Shown here piece by piece: positions 13,522 to 20,812 of a stretch of DNA of 21,784 nt. Source of the stretch: an uncultured Collinsella sp. (GTDB lineage Bacteria; Actinomycetota; Coriobacteriia; Coriobacteriales; Coriobacteriaceae); assembly GCA_934646965.1 (NCBI GenBank), contig CAKUEZ010000030.1:1-21784 (forward strand). The letters are read 5' to 3'. A model generated the notes under the pieces. That model was not told the DNA's origin and did no database searches. It saw only the letters and a program-made list of their open reading frames with translations. How positions within the stretch are numbered: position 1 is the first letter of the stretch; every line of letters starts with the position of its first letter. A program made the translations under genes and the position numbers.

Positions 13522-14293
13522 GCGCGACAGGGGCACCGAACCATGCGGAAACAGGCGACTCGTGGCGGCAATCATCACGCAAGCGAAGTCGAAGAGGAAG
13601 GCGATAGCGACGGCGGCCGTCCTGCTCGCCGCAATCCTCGCTCTCGCCTGGCCGCACGCCATGCCCATGGGAAATAAAGACGAAGGCAATTCGGCTGCGT
13701 CCATGCAGGGAGAAGCCGCGGGAACAACCGAAGAAGACAATGAGACGAGCTCCGTCGCGCGAGGCGACATGAACGAAGTCTCCGGACCGACGACCGAAGA
13801 CGCCCAGGCTGGGGAAGCCGCTGCGAACGAGAGTAGGACGACGGGTAACGGCTCGAACGTCCCGTCGTCCGGGAAGAGCGGTAAGGACTCCGGCGGATCA
13901 GGATCGGGAAACTCCTCCGCGCAGGGAGCCGTCTCCCATCGGCACAACTGGGTTGCCCAGACCAAGACCGTCCATCACGACGCGCAGTACAAGACCGTCC
14001 ACCACGATGCGCAGTACAAGACCGTCCACCACGATGCGGTTGTGAAGTATGTCAGCATTTGCAATAACTGCGGTGCGGATATTACCGGGAACGAAGCTGC
14101 TCATATTAAGAACTCGTTGCTTAATGGCGGTAACTGTGGTTCTTGTCATTCAGAAACTCGTACTGTGCAGGCGGCTTATGACGAACAGGTAAAGGTTTCC
14201 GATGCCTACAACGAACAGGTTCAGGTAAGTGCGGCATGGGACGAGACCGTGACCACCGGGTACAAGTGCTCGGGCTGCGGCGCCACGAAATAG
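13511..14293 (+). CDS. Membrane-anchored protein with His-rich repeats and zinc ribbons
   Basis: This 260-residue protein has a basic N-terminus and one membrane helix (about 31-48, AIATAAVLLAAILALAWP). A long acidic Ser/Gly/Glu-rich linker (52-140) follows, with no predicted fold. HRHNW (143-147) leads into three 9-residue units KTVHHDAQY (152-178). Cysteine pairs at 184/187 (CNNC), 209/212 (CGSC) and 253/256 (CSGC) look like zinc-ribbon knuckles. Three DEQV-like units (AYDEQVKVS, AYNEQVQVS, AWDETVTTG) lie at 222-250. The pattern suggests a metal-binding domain held outside the membrane on a flexible stalk. Codons in about 14040-14200 are AT-richer than the surroundings, as if the domain was acquired. 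The start overlaps the lipoprotein end. Function unknown. Confidence 0.75.
   Translation: MESRRDRGTEPCGNRRLVAAIITQAKSKRKAIATAAVLLAAILALAWPHAMPMGNKDEGNSAASMQGEAAGTTEEDNETSSVARGDMNEVSGPTTEDAQAGEAAANESRTTGNGSNVPSSGKSGKDSGGSGSGNSSAQGAVSHRHNWVAQTKTVHHDAQYKTVHHDAQYKTVHHDAVVKYVSICNNCGADITGNEAAHIKNSLLNGGNCGSCHSETRTVQAAYDEQVKVSDAYNEQVQVSAAWDETVTTGYKCSGCGATK
13964..14044 (+). repeat. Three 27-bp tandem repeats in coding sequence
   Basis: Units at 13964-13990, 13991-14017 and 14018-14044 encode KTVHHDAQY, KTVHHDAQY and KTVHHDAVV. Units 1 and 2 differ at only a few bases. Copy number could change by slippage or recombination without breaking the frame. Confidence 0.85.
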
Positions 14294-14409
14294 CCCCCCG
14301 CCACCGGATTCCGGGTCAGAGCGTGTATATGCCGGACAGGAGCCCATCGACGGCAAACGCATAAATCCCAAAACTCGTCACGCACCCTCGAGTTTCCTTA
14401 AGCAAGGTT

Positions 14410-14431
14410 CCAAGGGGCAGCAGCCCCTTGG
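14410..14431. other. Perfect 8-bp stem-loop CCAAGGGG/CCCCTTGG
   Basis: CCAAGGGG (14410-14417) and CCCCTTGG (14424-14431) are separated by CAGCAG. It lies in the 225-bp gap between the zinc-ribbon gene and the convergent small gene. No U-run follows on either strand, so it is not an obvious terminator. Its function is unknown. Confidence 0.45.
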
Positions 14432-14468
14432 TGCGCAGGGGTGCGGGGATGGCGCGAGACATCCCCGG

Positions 14469-14505
14469 AAAACCGGCGTGGGCGTGCCATTGGCGCGCCC
14501 ACGCC
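14469..14505 (-). terminator. Terminator of the leftward small-gene pair
   Basis: GGCGTGGGCG (14475-14484) and CGCCCACGCC (14496-14505) form a perfect 10-bp stem with an 11-nt loop. On the minus strand it is followed by GG and TTTT (14472-14469). It begins 14 bp after the stop of the 14519-14812 gene. Confidence 0.65.
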
Positions 14506-14518
14506 CTGTTGATGCAAC

Positions 14519-14812
14519 TCACTCCCCTCCGGCGACGTACGTGGTCCGCCCACTCTCGCAGTCGATGCTTTCCACGTCGCCGCGCCCGATGCGGACGGCA
14601 GCCCATCCGCCCTCATCCCCCACCAGGGCATCAGCCTCGTCGCACGCCTCCGAGACGAGACGCTCGAGCCCGGGCGACCCTTCCGGCGCGACACCCACCT
14701 CATACGCCCCTCCCTCGAGATCCGTCTCGTACTCAACGACGACCGTCAGCTCGTTTCCCTCGCCCGGAACCTCGTCCGAGCAACCTACGGCGCTGCACTC
14801 GAACATCCCCAT
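14519..14812 (-). CDS. Small acidic hypothetical protein
   Basis: This 97-residue protein is strongly acidic (many Glu, Asp, Gly) with no recognised domain. LTVVVEYETDLEGGAYEVGV and WAAVRIGRGDVESIDCESGR suggest two beta hairpins, and four cysteines lie at the start and middle. GGAGGAGGT lies 4-12 bp before ATG 14812, in the tail of the upstream DUF2958-like gene, whose stop is 4 bp away, so the two genes are coupled. Expressed small accessory genes of this shape sit beside DUF2958 genes in mobile elements, but that is a general impression, not evidence of function. Confidence 0.6.
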   Translation of the reverse strand: MGMFECSAVGCSDEVPGEGNELTVVVEYETDLEGGAYEVGVAPEGSPGLERLVSEACDEADALVGDEGGWAAVRIGRGDVESIDCESGRTTYVAGGE

Positions 14813-14816
14813 GGAG

Positions 14817-15116
14817 TTACCTCCTCCTGACGGCGCTGAGCGGCTTCGGGGAGAAGTGCTCGTCGCGCTCGACGACGGCGAAACCCATCGAACGATTCAG
14901 CTCGGCCATCTCCTTGAGACTGAAATAACCCAGCTCGTCATCGTAGCCCTCGACGAGGCCGAACGCCTCGTCCGTGCCGTCGAACTCGAGCAGCCACCAG
15001 TCCCATCCGTTCACGCACGAGAAGTAATGGACGTAGACAGTGGGGTCCTCCGCCCCATCCTGCTCGTAGAGCCCCGGCAGCCCCTCCGCAATCTCCCTCG
15101 TCATCAGCTGCTGCAT
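14817..15116 (-). CDS. DUF2958-like protein
   Basis: This 99-residue protein resembles DUF2958 proteins, which are common on plasmids and integrative elements and have no known function. Signature features: LPGLYEQDGAEDPTVYVHYF (residues 13-32), GWDWWLLEFDGTDEAFGLV (37-55), ELGYFSLKEM (60-69), and the ending ERDEHFSPKPLSAV. The start at 15116 is preferred because GGAGGA lies 6 bp upstream; an upstream in-frame ATG at 15152 has only a weak ribosome site. It is the first gene of a two-gene leftward unit, preceded by hairpin-rich DNA. Confidence 0.75.
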   Translation of the reverse strand: MQQLMTREIAEGLPGLYEQDGAEDPTVYVHYFSCVNGWDWWLLEFDGTDEAFGLVEGYDDELGYFSLKEMAELNRSMGFAVVERDEHFSPKPLSAVRRR

Positions 15117-15165
15117 GTCTTCCTCCGTTTCCGGGCACGTTGCCCTGAACATCTCGCCCTTGCGG

Positions 15166-15221
15166 GCAAAGCCGAATGGCGACGCCGCGCGTCGTCGTCG
15201 GCTTTGCTCCCTGCAAAGCCG
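15166..15221. promoter_or_regulatory. Mutually exclusive hairpins upstream of the DUF2958-like gene
   Basis: GCAAAGCCG occurs at 15166-15174 and 15213-15221, with its complement CGGCTTTGC between them at 15199-15207. The middle copy can pair with either flank but not both, as in attenuators. It lies 50-105 bp upstream of the leftward start. Function is inferred from geometry alone. Confidence 0.35.
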
Positions 15222-15238
15222 CACCGGAGCGAAGACGG

Positions 15239-15314
15239 GTCAAGGGAGTCCATGACGACCTCCACCAACCGGAGCGAAGCAAAGGTTTGTGCGAGGTCTC
15301 ATGGGCCCCTTGAC
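15239..15314. other. 76-nt interrupted long stem-loop
   Basis: Pairing runs GTCAAGGG/CCCTTGAC (15239-15246, 15307-15314), CCATGA/TCATGG (15250-15255, 15299-15304), GACCTC/GAGGTC (15257-15262, 15293-15298), CAC/GTG and AACC/GGTT (15263-15270, 15284-15291). That gives 27 pairs with small internal loops and a 13-nt apical loop starting GGAGCGAAG. CCGGAGCGAAG also occurs once more at 15224-15234. No gene overlaps. It could be a small RNA, a transfer origin or a recombination site. Confidence 0.55.
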
Positions 15315-15504
15315 GCGGCGAAGCGGAGGTGCCACCCGTGCAACGGATACGAGGTCATGACCGGCGAATGCCACCGAAACGTTGGAATCATGGATCAAGA
15401 CTGAAGAGAGGCGACCGCCCCTAACGGACGGCCACCTTAGCGAGCCTTGCTAATTCGGTTCTGGTATATGATCCGAGACGCCCGCCGGGCAAATCCCGAC
15501 GATC
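15315..15504. other. Gap between hairpin DNA and the restriction operon
   Basis: I see no gene or RNA here. It forms the downstream region of the leftward Res gene; a short GC palindrome (GCCCGCCGGGC, 15480-15490) lies near the Res stop but has no U-run. Confidence 0.35.
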
Positions 15505-18414
15505 CTAGTGATAGTCGTTTGCGAAGGAGCCGTAGAAGAGCGCCTTACAGTCGACATCGCTGTAGCCCATCACGGCATCCTGCACATCGGATCGCAAGAG
15601 GTCGAGCACCTTGTACACGCCCTCGCCCATATCCCCGACGAAGAGTACCTGCTTGAACACGTCGGGATAATCGCGTAGATAGGTCACATAGCCCCTAAGC
15701 TTTGCCAGCGTGTCGCCGAGGAACTCGCCGTGCGGGTCGACGATAGACGGCCTGATCGTTCCGTCGCCGTCCTTCACGAAAAAGAGGAAGTCTGGATGCA
15801 GGGCTTTGCGTCCCACCGAAGACACGTACGGGATTGAGAACGCCTTGGCAGACATGCTGCCCGACGGATTGCGATAGAAGGCAACTGTGCGATTCTTTGC
15901 CAATTCATTCCTAACGATATAGTCTTCCGCCGGGTTCAGGTCGAGCGGGCAGAGGCCGTCCTCTTTCTGCACGATATGGTACGGATATTTAGCGAAGTCG
16001 TCCGATGTGCTGGTGGACGTGGGCCACTCTATCTTTGTGAGGCGCTTGCCCTCGGTTTCACGGGCCAACTCGTCGTAGCGCTGCTTCGCGGCATCGTTGA
16101 GGTAATCGTAATCGCCAGATCCATCGACCTTATCGAAGTATCCCTTTCGGCATTGAGCCGCCCAGCCCTCGAGCGCATCAACGATGGCCTGCGTGCGCAC
16201 CGCTGCGGCAAGGCGCAGGTCGCACTCGGGCCGCCCAAGCTCCTTGAAGTTGGCGCGACGATACTCATTCGCAAACTCCTTAGTGAAATGCATGTCGGCG
16301 TCGCGGGCGGCCTTTCTGAGGCCCTCGGCGTCCGTGCGGGCCTCCTCTTGCTCCTGGTCCTCGGTCTCGTTGAGCTTGTCGAGCGTGATCTTGACGGTCT
16401 CGGCAACCTCAACGTCGTGCTTGGTTTCGCGGTACTCGTCCTCGTAAGCAACGATGTACCCCTTGAGCTTCTGGACGAACTGTTTTTTCACGTCGGCCGC
16501 GGCATTGACATCGAGGCCGGTCTCGACAAGCAGAGTCGCCGTCTTCACCAGGCTCTGGAATTCGTTCCTGGCCTTCTTCGGAATGCGCTGGACGGGGATG
16601 GAATCGAAGGCCGTGCGGATGCCCTGCCACTCCTGGTGCGTGAAAGACTGCTCGCGCTTGGTGGGCGGCTTGGGCTTTGCCATGGGCACGGGTTTTACGA
16701 CCGAGACGGGCTGGGTCGGCTCGGTCTGTGTAGAACTTGGCTCAGGTGTCGCAGGTTGCTGCGGGGCAGGCGCTGCAACGTAGTTGCCCGTTGCGGGCTG
16801 AGGCGCCAGCTCCGCTTCTGGCGCCGGGACGTCGACGGGCCTGACCACCGAGGCAAGCGAGGACTGCGTTCCCTGCATGTCCAACGGCTCCTGAATCGCG
16901 ATGCCGGCAAGCGGCGCCTGGTAGTCGGGTTGCGCCTGCCGCGCCGCCTCGATAGCCTTCTCGTTCTCCTCGTACGCCTTGAGCTCCTGTTGGTAGTCGG
17001 CTTCGGACTTGGGCGCAGCCGCCGTGATAGTCACGGGGTTGAGAACGATGTTCTGCTTGCCGATGGAGCTCTCGCCCATGTCGTCCTTGCGGCCCATGAG
17101 GTAGTCGACCACGTCCTGAGTGCTCTCGGGATTGAACTGGGGCAGGTAGCAGGCGACGGAGTTCAGAAGATCATCGGATTCGATGCGCCGCGCAAGTGGA
17201 GTGCGTACCATACGTCCCACGAGCTGTGCGATATAGGTCGAGTCCGAACGCCTGCGCTGCGAGAAGATGACCTCCGCTCGCGGGCAGTCCCATCCGTTGG
17301 AGACAGCCTCCTTGGCGAAGAGCACGCGAATGCGCGAGGTGTCCTGAACGAACTCGGGCTCGACATAGGGAATGAGGTATTTTCCCGCCGCGATGTCCTT
17401 ATGCTCGCCGAAGACGTTGGCGAACGACATCGCCTCGGAAAGGCCGGGAACCAGGCCCGTGATCTGGTCACACATCTCAGCCAGGGCCGAGTTGCTCACG
17501 TTGTCCGCCGCTTGAATGAGCAGCAGCGGGTTGACGGGACTCTCGCCCTCACGGGCGCAGTACTCGCCCCACTCGCGGCAGGCCAGGGCATAGCGCTCGC
17601 ACGCCATAGTGAGGTACTGGTGCTCGACTGGGTCGTCCTTCTCTGGCACGCGTAGCTCGATGATGTCCTTGAGCAGACCTGACTCCTGGACCTCGCGAGG
17701 GGTCACAGCGACCTTTGGCATACGCACGCGATCGGCGCGCTGGTCCATGGCCGCCTCGAACCTCTGCGGCGTGGCAGAGACCCCGACGACGATGGGCATC
17801 GCTGCACGGCCGTCAAGCCCATCAATGAGGCTGGCGTAGATCGTCGCAGTGCCGCGCTCGCTCGAGGCATTGGCCCCCAGGCCGCGATGAGCCTCATCTA
17901 TGAACAGATAGAGGTTGCGCTCCGGGTCCCTGATGGTGCGGTCAAGGATGTCCCAGAACACGCGGCCGGAGTTGACCTCACTACCCTTGGTGAGCAGGCC
18001 GTTCTTACTGAGCAGGTCCTTGCTGAGGAAATAGACGTGGCGCGGCTCGAGAATGTCGTGCGCGGCTCCGAAGTCGTTGGTAATTGTGACCAGGTGGCGC
18101 CTGTCAAGGATGCTGTCTGCTAGCTTGTCCGCCACGTTGGAGAAACGTACGCTCGTCTGCTCGTTCAGGCTCGGGGAGTCCGAGAGCCAAAGAACGACGG
18201 CATGCTCGTCGGGCCTGAGGCCCAAATCGTCGTCTCCGAAGAAGAGCGCTTCGATCGTCGCCGCGCACATGACTGTCTTGCCCGACCCCGTGGGGGATGC
18301 GAGGCATATCGAGGACAGCTCGCCGTCCTGCTCGTAGCGTCGGCGCATCGACTGCAACTTGTTCGCCAGGGTCGCGACCGCACCGGCTTGGAAATCCTTA
18401 AGTTCGACTCTCAT
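15505..18414 (-). CDS. res: Type III restriction enzyme, Res subunit (DEAH helicase-nuclease)
   Basis: This 969-residue protein is the ATP-dependent restriction subunit that works with Mod. Helicase motifs: Walker A SPTGSGKT (40-47), DEAH (173-176, in LFIDEAHRGLG) and SATP (213-216). The helicase C-terminal lobe includes the VGRMVRTPLARR arginine motif. Residues about 518-590 form an unusual linker rich in Pro, Ala, Gln and Thr. The C-terminal nuclease region has HPDFLFF (873-879) and IVDPHG (891-896), a PD-(D/E)xK-like arrangement with DPH in place of the usual acidic-x-lysine. ATG 18414 lies 2 bp after the Mod stop with GAGGT inside the end of mod, so the two are translationally coupled; an upstream extension through mod is rejected. 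It appears intact. Confidence 0.93.
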   Translation of the reverse strand: MRVELKDFQAGAVATLANKLQSMRRRYEQDGELSSICLASPTGSGKTVMCAATIEALFFGDDDLGLRPDEHAVVLWLSDSPSLNEQTSVRFSNVADKLADSILDRRHLVTITNDFGAAHDILEPRHVYFLSKDLLSKNGLLTKGSEVNSGRVFWDILDRTIRDPERNLYLFIDEAHRGLGANASSERGTATIYASLIDGLDGRAAMPIVVGVSATPQRFEAAMDQRADRVRMPKVAVTPREVQESGLLKDIIELRVPEKDDPVEHQYLTMACERYALACREWGEYCAREGESPVNPLLLIQAADNVSNSALAEMCDQITGLVPGLSEAMSFANVFGEHKDIAAGKYLIPYVEPEFVQDTSRIRVLFAKEAVSNGWDCPRAEVIFSQRRRSDSTYIAQLVGRMVRTPLARRIESDDLLNSVACYLPQFNPESTQDVVDYLMGRKDDMGESSIGKQNIVLNPVTITAAAPKSEADYQQELKAYEENEKAIEAARQAQPDYQAPLAGIAIQEPLDMQGTQSSLASVVRPVDVPAPEAELAPQPATGNYVAAPAPQQPATPEPSSTQTEPTQPVSVVKPVPMAKPKPPTKREQSFTHQEWQGIRTAFDSIPVQRIPKKARNEFQSLVKTATLLVETGLDVNAAADVKKQFVQKLKGYIVAYEDEYRETKHDVEVAETVKITLDKLNETEDQEQEEARTDAEGLRKAARDADMHFTKEFANEYRRANFKELGRPECDLRLAAAVRTQAIVDALEGWAAQCRKGYFDKVDGSGDYDYLNDAAKQRYDELARETEGKRLTKIEWPTSTSTSDDFAKYPYHIVQKEDGLCPLDLNPAEDYIVRNELAKNRTVAFYRNPSGSMSAKAFSIPYVSSVGRKALHPDFLFFVKDGDGTIRPSIVDPHGEFLGDTLAKLRGYVTYLRDYPDVFKQVLFVGDMGEGVYKVLDLLRSDVQDAVMGYSDVDCKALFYGSFANDYH

Positions 18415-18416
18415 GT

Positions 18417-20351
18417 TTACCTCACCGCATCCTCGGCGGCAATCTTGAACGATTGCAGGTAGTTCTCGTACAGGCGGACGACGTCGAGCCCAGGCAATTG
18501 TGCCTTGACGGAGGCATATCGAGCCGTGTCGTCCGTGATCACATAGGCGCATCCTATGCTGGCATTCTGCTTGACGGCGTCTATGAAAGCGCCGACCGAA
18601 GCAAAGTCGAAAAGGACGGCGTAGGCGTCGGCCATGGCAAAGCCCGGCTGCTCGTGCTTGATGATGCTGCCACGCGAACCAGCGCGCAGCCAGAGCAGGG
18701 GCGCGATCTCCTCGAAGGCCACGCCCAGCTCGACGGCGTCTGGGTCTTCGTAGGTGAGGTCAAAGAAGACGGCATTTTCCTCGAAGCCGTCGGCCATGGG
18801 GAACTCGTCGGTGAACTTGTAGTCACCCTTGATGGGATCGCCCTCGGGCGTCTTGCCCGTGATGGCCGCCGTGACGCGAGGTTTGGTAACGTACTGGCAG
18901 ATGCCCAGTGCTTCCCATTCGGGGTCGCCCTGGCGAAGACCGCGCTTGGTGAGCTTTTTGGATTCGTCCTCGGAGACCTCGTTGTTCGTTACGCTGATGG
19001 AACGCCTGCGCCCGCCGTCCTGATGGTTCAGACGCATGACGGCATGTGCCGTGGTGCCCGATCCCGAGAAGAAATCGACTACAAGGGCGTCGGGCTTGTC
19101 GGCAACAACGGAAGCGATTGAGAGCTCGGTCGCATAAAGGGACTTTGGAAATGTGAAGCGCCTATCGCCGATAAACTTTTTGATATATCGGCTCCCGTAT
19201 TCACCGGCAGAGAACTGCGTGCCACTCCAAACGGTTGTTGGAATGGCAGAGCGTTCTCCCCGCTCTTCGAGAAGCAGGGACCCATCCTCAGCCTTGCCGA
19301 TGAGTTTAATTTCTCCATTCTTGAGACGCTCCTCTTGGGAATCTCCTAGGTAAAGGAGGGAGTACCGATCACTCTTTTTGTTGTACTCACCTACTTTTGC
19401 GCACCCGCGATCAAGCTTGGCCTGTAGAGCATTCTGGGAGATCCTCCAAGTCGCCTCTCGGCCATCGGTCCTAATAGGCCAAACTGCCCTGAGACCCGTT
19501 TTTGTCGGTATCTTTGTCCAGTCTTGTTCAAGGGGGAGAGAAGCGCCGAGCTCCTTAATTGTCGCGGTCTTCTCATCGATATAGATGGGATAAAAGAGGT
19601 TCGGCCTTGCGGTGCGAGCGGCATTGGGACCGCCCCTCAGCAGCCACTCCCAACGTACCTTACGTTGGGAGCGGCTGCTTGACGCGTCATCAGCCACTTT
19701 TTCCTCAAGTTCTCCGAACTCAACGGAATAGAGCCTGCGGTCCACTTGGCACGGCGCGGCGGTACCAAAAAAGCAAAAGACAGCGTACTCGTCAGCTCTC
19801 TTGAACTGGTTGCCGCGGGCAACCCCGTTCTTGTTTATGGTGATTGAAACCGTCTGGATACCGGTCGCGTTGGGAAAAACGCTCTCTAAAAGAAGCTCAA
19901 GCCTTGCATACTCCTTCTCGTCAATCGTCACGATGAGCACGGAATCGTTGGGGTTGAGCAGCTGCTTGGCGAGCTTGAGGCGGCGCTCCATAAAGGCAAG
20001 CCACTTGGAGTGGCGATAAGCGTCGGAGCCGTCGACGTAATCGTTGTTATATTTCCAGTCGCGGGCGCCAGTGTTATAGGGCGGGTCAATATATATGCAG
20101 TCCACTTTGCCTGCATAGGCAAAGGCCAAGGTTTCAAGAGCATGGTAGTTTTCGCCGTTAATGACTACTTGATAGGGCTTATCGCCACCGCGCTCGACAC
20201 ACCCAGTCTCTTTGAGGCCAGCATAAATCGGCTGGTCATACTCAGCAACAGGCACGACATCGTCGACAGCAACGGAGCGGGGCTCACATTCGTTTTCGTC
20301 ATATGAGGGCGATTGATATGGCTTTAGATCAGCAACCCCCCCGAACGGCAT
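18417..20351 (-). CDS. mod: Type III DNA methyltransferase, Mod subunit (main body)
   Basis: This 644-residue adenine-N6 methyltransferase recognises the target for both modification and restriction. The order is beta-class: catalytic DPPY first (IYIDPPYNTG, 89-92), then a long target recognition domain (about 170-410), then the S-adenosylmethionine motif FFSGSGTT (427-434). NDSVLIVTIDEKEY (135-148) and DYVDGSDAYRHSKW (104-117) are typical of type III Mod proteins. The N-terminal ~90-residue domain found in homologues is encoded in another frame directly upstream, joined at a G7 run (20336-20342). ATG 20351 has only a poor ribosome site, so it may be translated by coupling from the upstream fragment. 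GC content appears lower across the recognition domain (19121-19841), suggesting module exchange. Confidence 0.9.
   Translation of the reverse strand: MPFGGVADLKPYQSPSYDENECEPRSVAVDDVVPVAEYDQPIYAGLKETGCVERGGDKPYQVVINGENYHALETLAFAYAGKVDCIYIDPPYNTGARDWKYNNDYVDGSDAYRHSKWLAFMERRLKLAKQLLNPNDSVLIVTIDEKEYARLELLLESVFPNATGIQTVSITINKNGVARGNQFKRADEYAVFCFFGTAAPCQVDRRLYSVEFGELEEKVADDASSSRSQRKVRWEWLLRGGPNAARTARPNLFYPIYIDEKTATIKELGASLPLEQDWTKIPTKTGLRAVWPIRTDGREATWRISQNALQAKLDRGCAKVGEYNKKSDRYSLLYLGDSQEERLKNGEIKLIGKAEDGSLLLEERGERSAIPTTVWSGTQFSAGEYGSRYIKKFIGDRRFTFPKSLYATELSIASVVADKPDALVVDFFSGSGTTAHAVMRLNHQDGGRRRSISVTNNEVSEDESKKLTKRGLRQGDPEWEALGICQYVTKPRVTAAITGKTPEGDPIKGDYKFTDEFPMADGFEENAVFFDLTYEDPDAVELGVAFEEIAPLLWLRAGSRGSIIKHEQPGFAMADAYAVLFDFASVGAFIDAVKQNASIGCAYVITDDTARYASVKAQLPGLDVVRLYENYLQSFKIAAEDAVR
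19639..19679. repeat. 19-bp inverted repeat inside mod
   Basis: The arm at 19639-19657 (AGCAGCCACTCCCAACGTA) is complementary to 19661-19679 at 18 of 19 positions, with a 3-nt loop. It encodes SSSRSQRKVRWEWLL in the recognition domain of Mod. Such a strong hairpin in coding DNA is unusual. Confidence 0.7.
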
Positions 20352-20598
20352 TTACCAACCATAGCAGTTGGGAGCTAGAGTCCTCTTTTTTACCACGCTC
20401 GGGAAGCACCTGTACGACATCGCCTTCCATGATAGGTTTGCCATAAAGGCGAAGTCGCTCTGGACGGTTGTGTTCAAATACAAGCCCAAACTGGCGCTGT
20501 GCCGCAAAGGCGCGGATATCGGCAGCGAGCTGGCGATCGCCCAGCTTGACAGCGCGATCAACAAGGTTCTGAACGACTGCTTGCGCCGTCTGAGACAT
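20329..20598 (-). CDS. Mod N-terminal domain fragment, out of frame with mod
   Basis: This 89-residue protein is compact: a helical start (MSQTAQAVVQNLVDRAVKLG) followed by RQFGLVFEHNRPERLRLYGK and GDVVQVLPERG. This matches the N-terminal extension that type III Mod proteins of actinobacteria carry in one chain, as I recall it. It ends QLLWLVNAVRGGC-stop at 20329, after crossing a G7 run at 20336-20342. With six G the frame would continue as VRGGVADLKPYQSPSYDE into Mod. It therefore looks like the front of a split or phase-off mod gene rather than a separate gene. ATG 20598 has GGGGGAG 4 bp upstream and overlaps the RHH stop (TGATG). It overlaps mod by 23 bp. Confidence 0.75.
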   Translation of the reverse strand: MSQTAQAVVQNLVDRAVKLGDRQLAADIRAFAAQRQFGLVFEHNRPERLRLYGKPIMEGDVVQVLPERGKKEDSSSQLLWLVNAVRGGC

Positions 20599-20765
20599 CA
20601 CTTCTCCCCCTTGCACTTCTCGTCAATCCATTCGCGCAGGACTTTAGCCACCGTCTTATCCTGGCGCGCGGCATAGGACTTAAGAGCCCGCTTATCCTCG
20701 CGGGTTATCGAGAGCGTGAACTTATCTAGCTCCCTTTCAGCATGAACAGCCTGATCTTCCTCCAT
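20598..20765 (-). CDS. Ribbon-helix-helix regulator heading the type III R-M operon
   Basis: This 55-residue protein is almost entirely a ribbon-helix-helix fold: LDKFTLSITREDKRALKSYA (13-32), then ARQDKTVAKVLREWIDEK. GGAGGGG lies 7 bp before ATG 20765. Its TGA overlaps the ATG of the Mod N-terminal fragment, so all four genes form one leftward operon. A 22-bp palindrome made of three TACGTA boxes lies 65 bp upstream and overlaps a plausible promoter, consistent with autorepression. The protein resembles antitoxin-type RHH proteins, but no toxin is adjacent. A controller of the R-M system is the simplest reading; this is inference. Confidence 0.8.
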   Translation of the reverse strand: MEEDQAVHAERELDKFTLSITREDKRALKSYAARQDKTVAKVLREWIDEKCKGEK

Positions 20766-20812
20766 GGTCGCCCCTCCGAATTGACCTGTTCTACATTCCT
20801 TAATTGACCGAA

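Noticed and set aside
13964..14044. Regular 27-bp repeats considered as a CRISPR array
   Set aside because: There are no spacers; the units are contiguous and encode in-frame KTVHHDAQY repeats.
15976..17655. A 559-codon open frame on the + strand
   Set aside because: It lies antisense within res, whose helicase motifs are clear. High GC leaves long open frames opposite real genes; it has no ribosome site or domain.
18414..18552. N-terminal extension of Res by 46 codons
   Set aside because: It would overlap the end of mod by 135 bp and precede the normal start of the family; ATG 18414 has a ribosome site and fits mod-res coupling.
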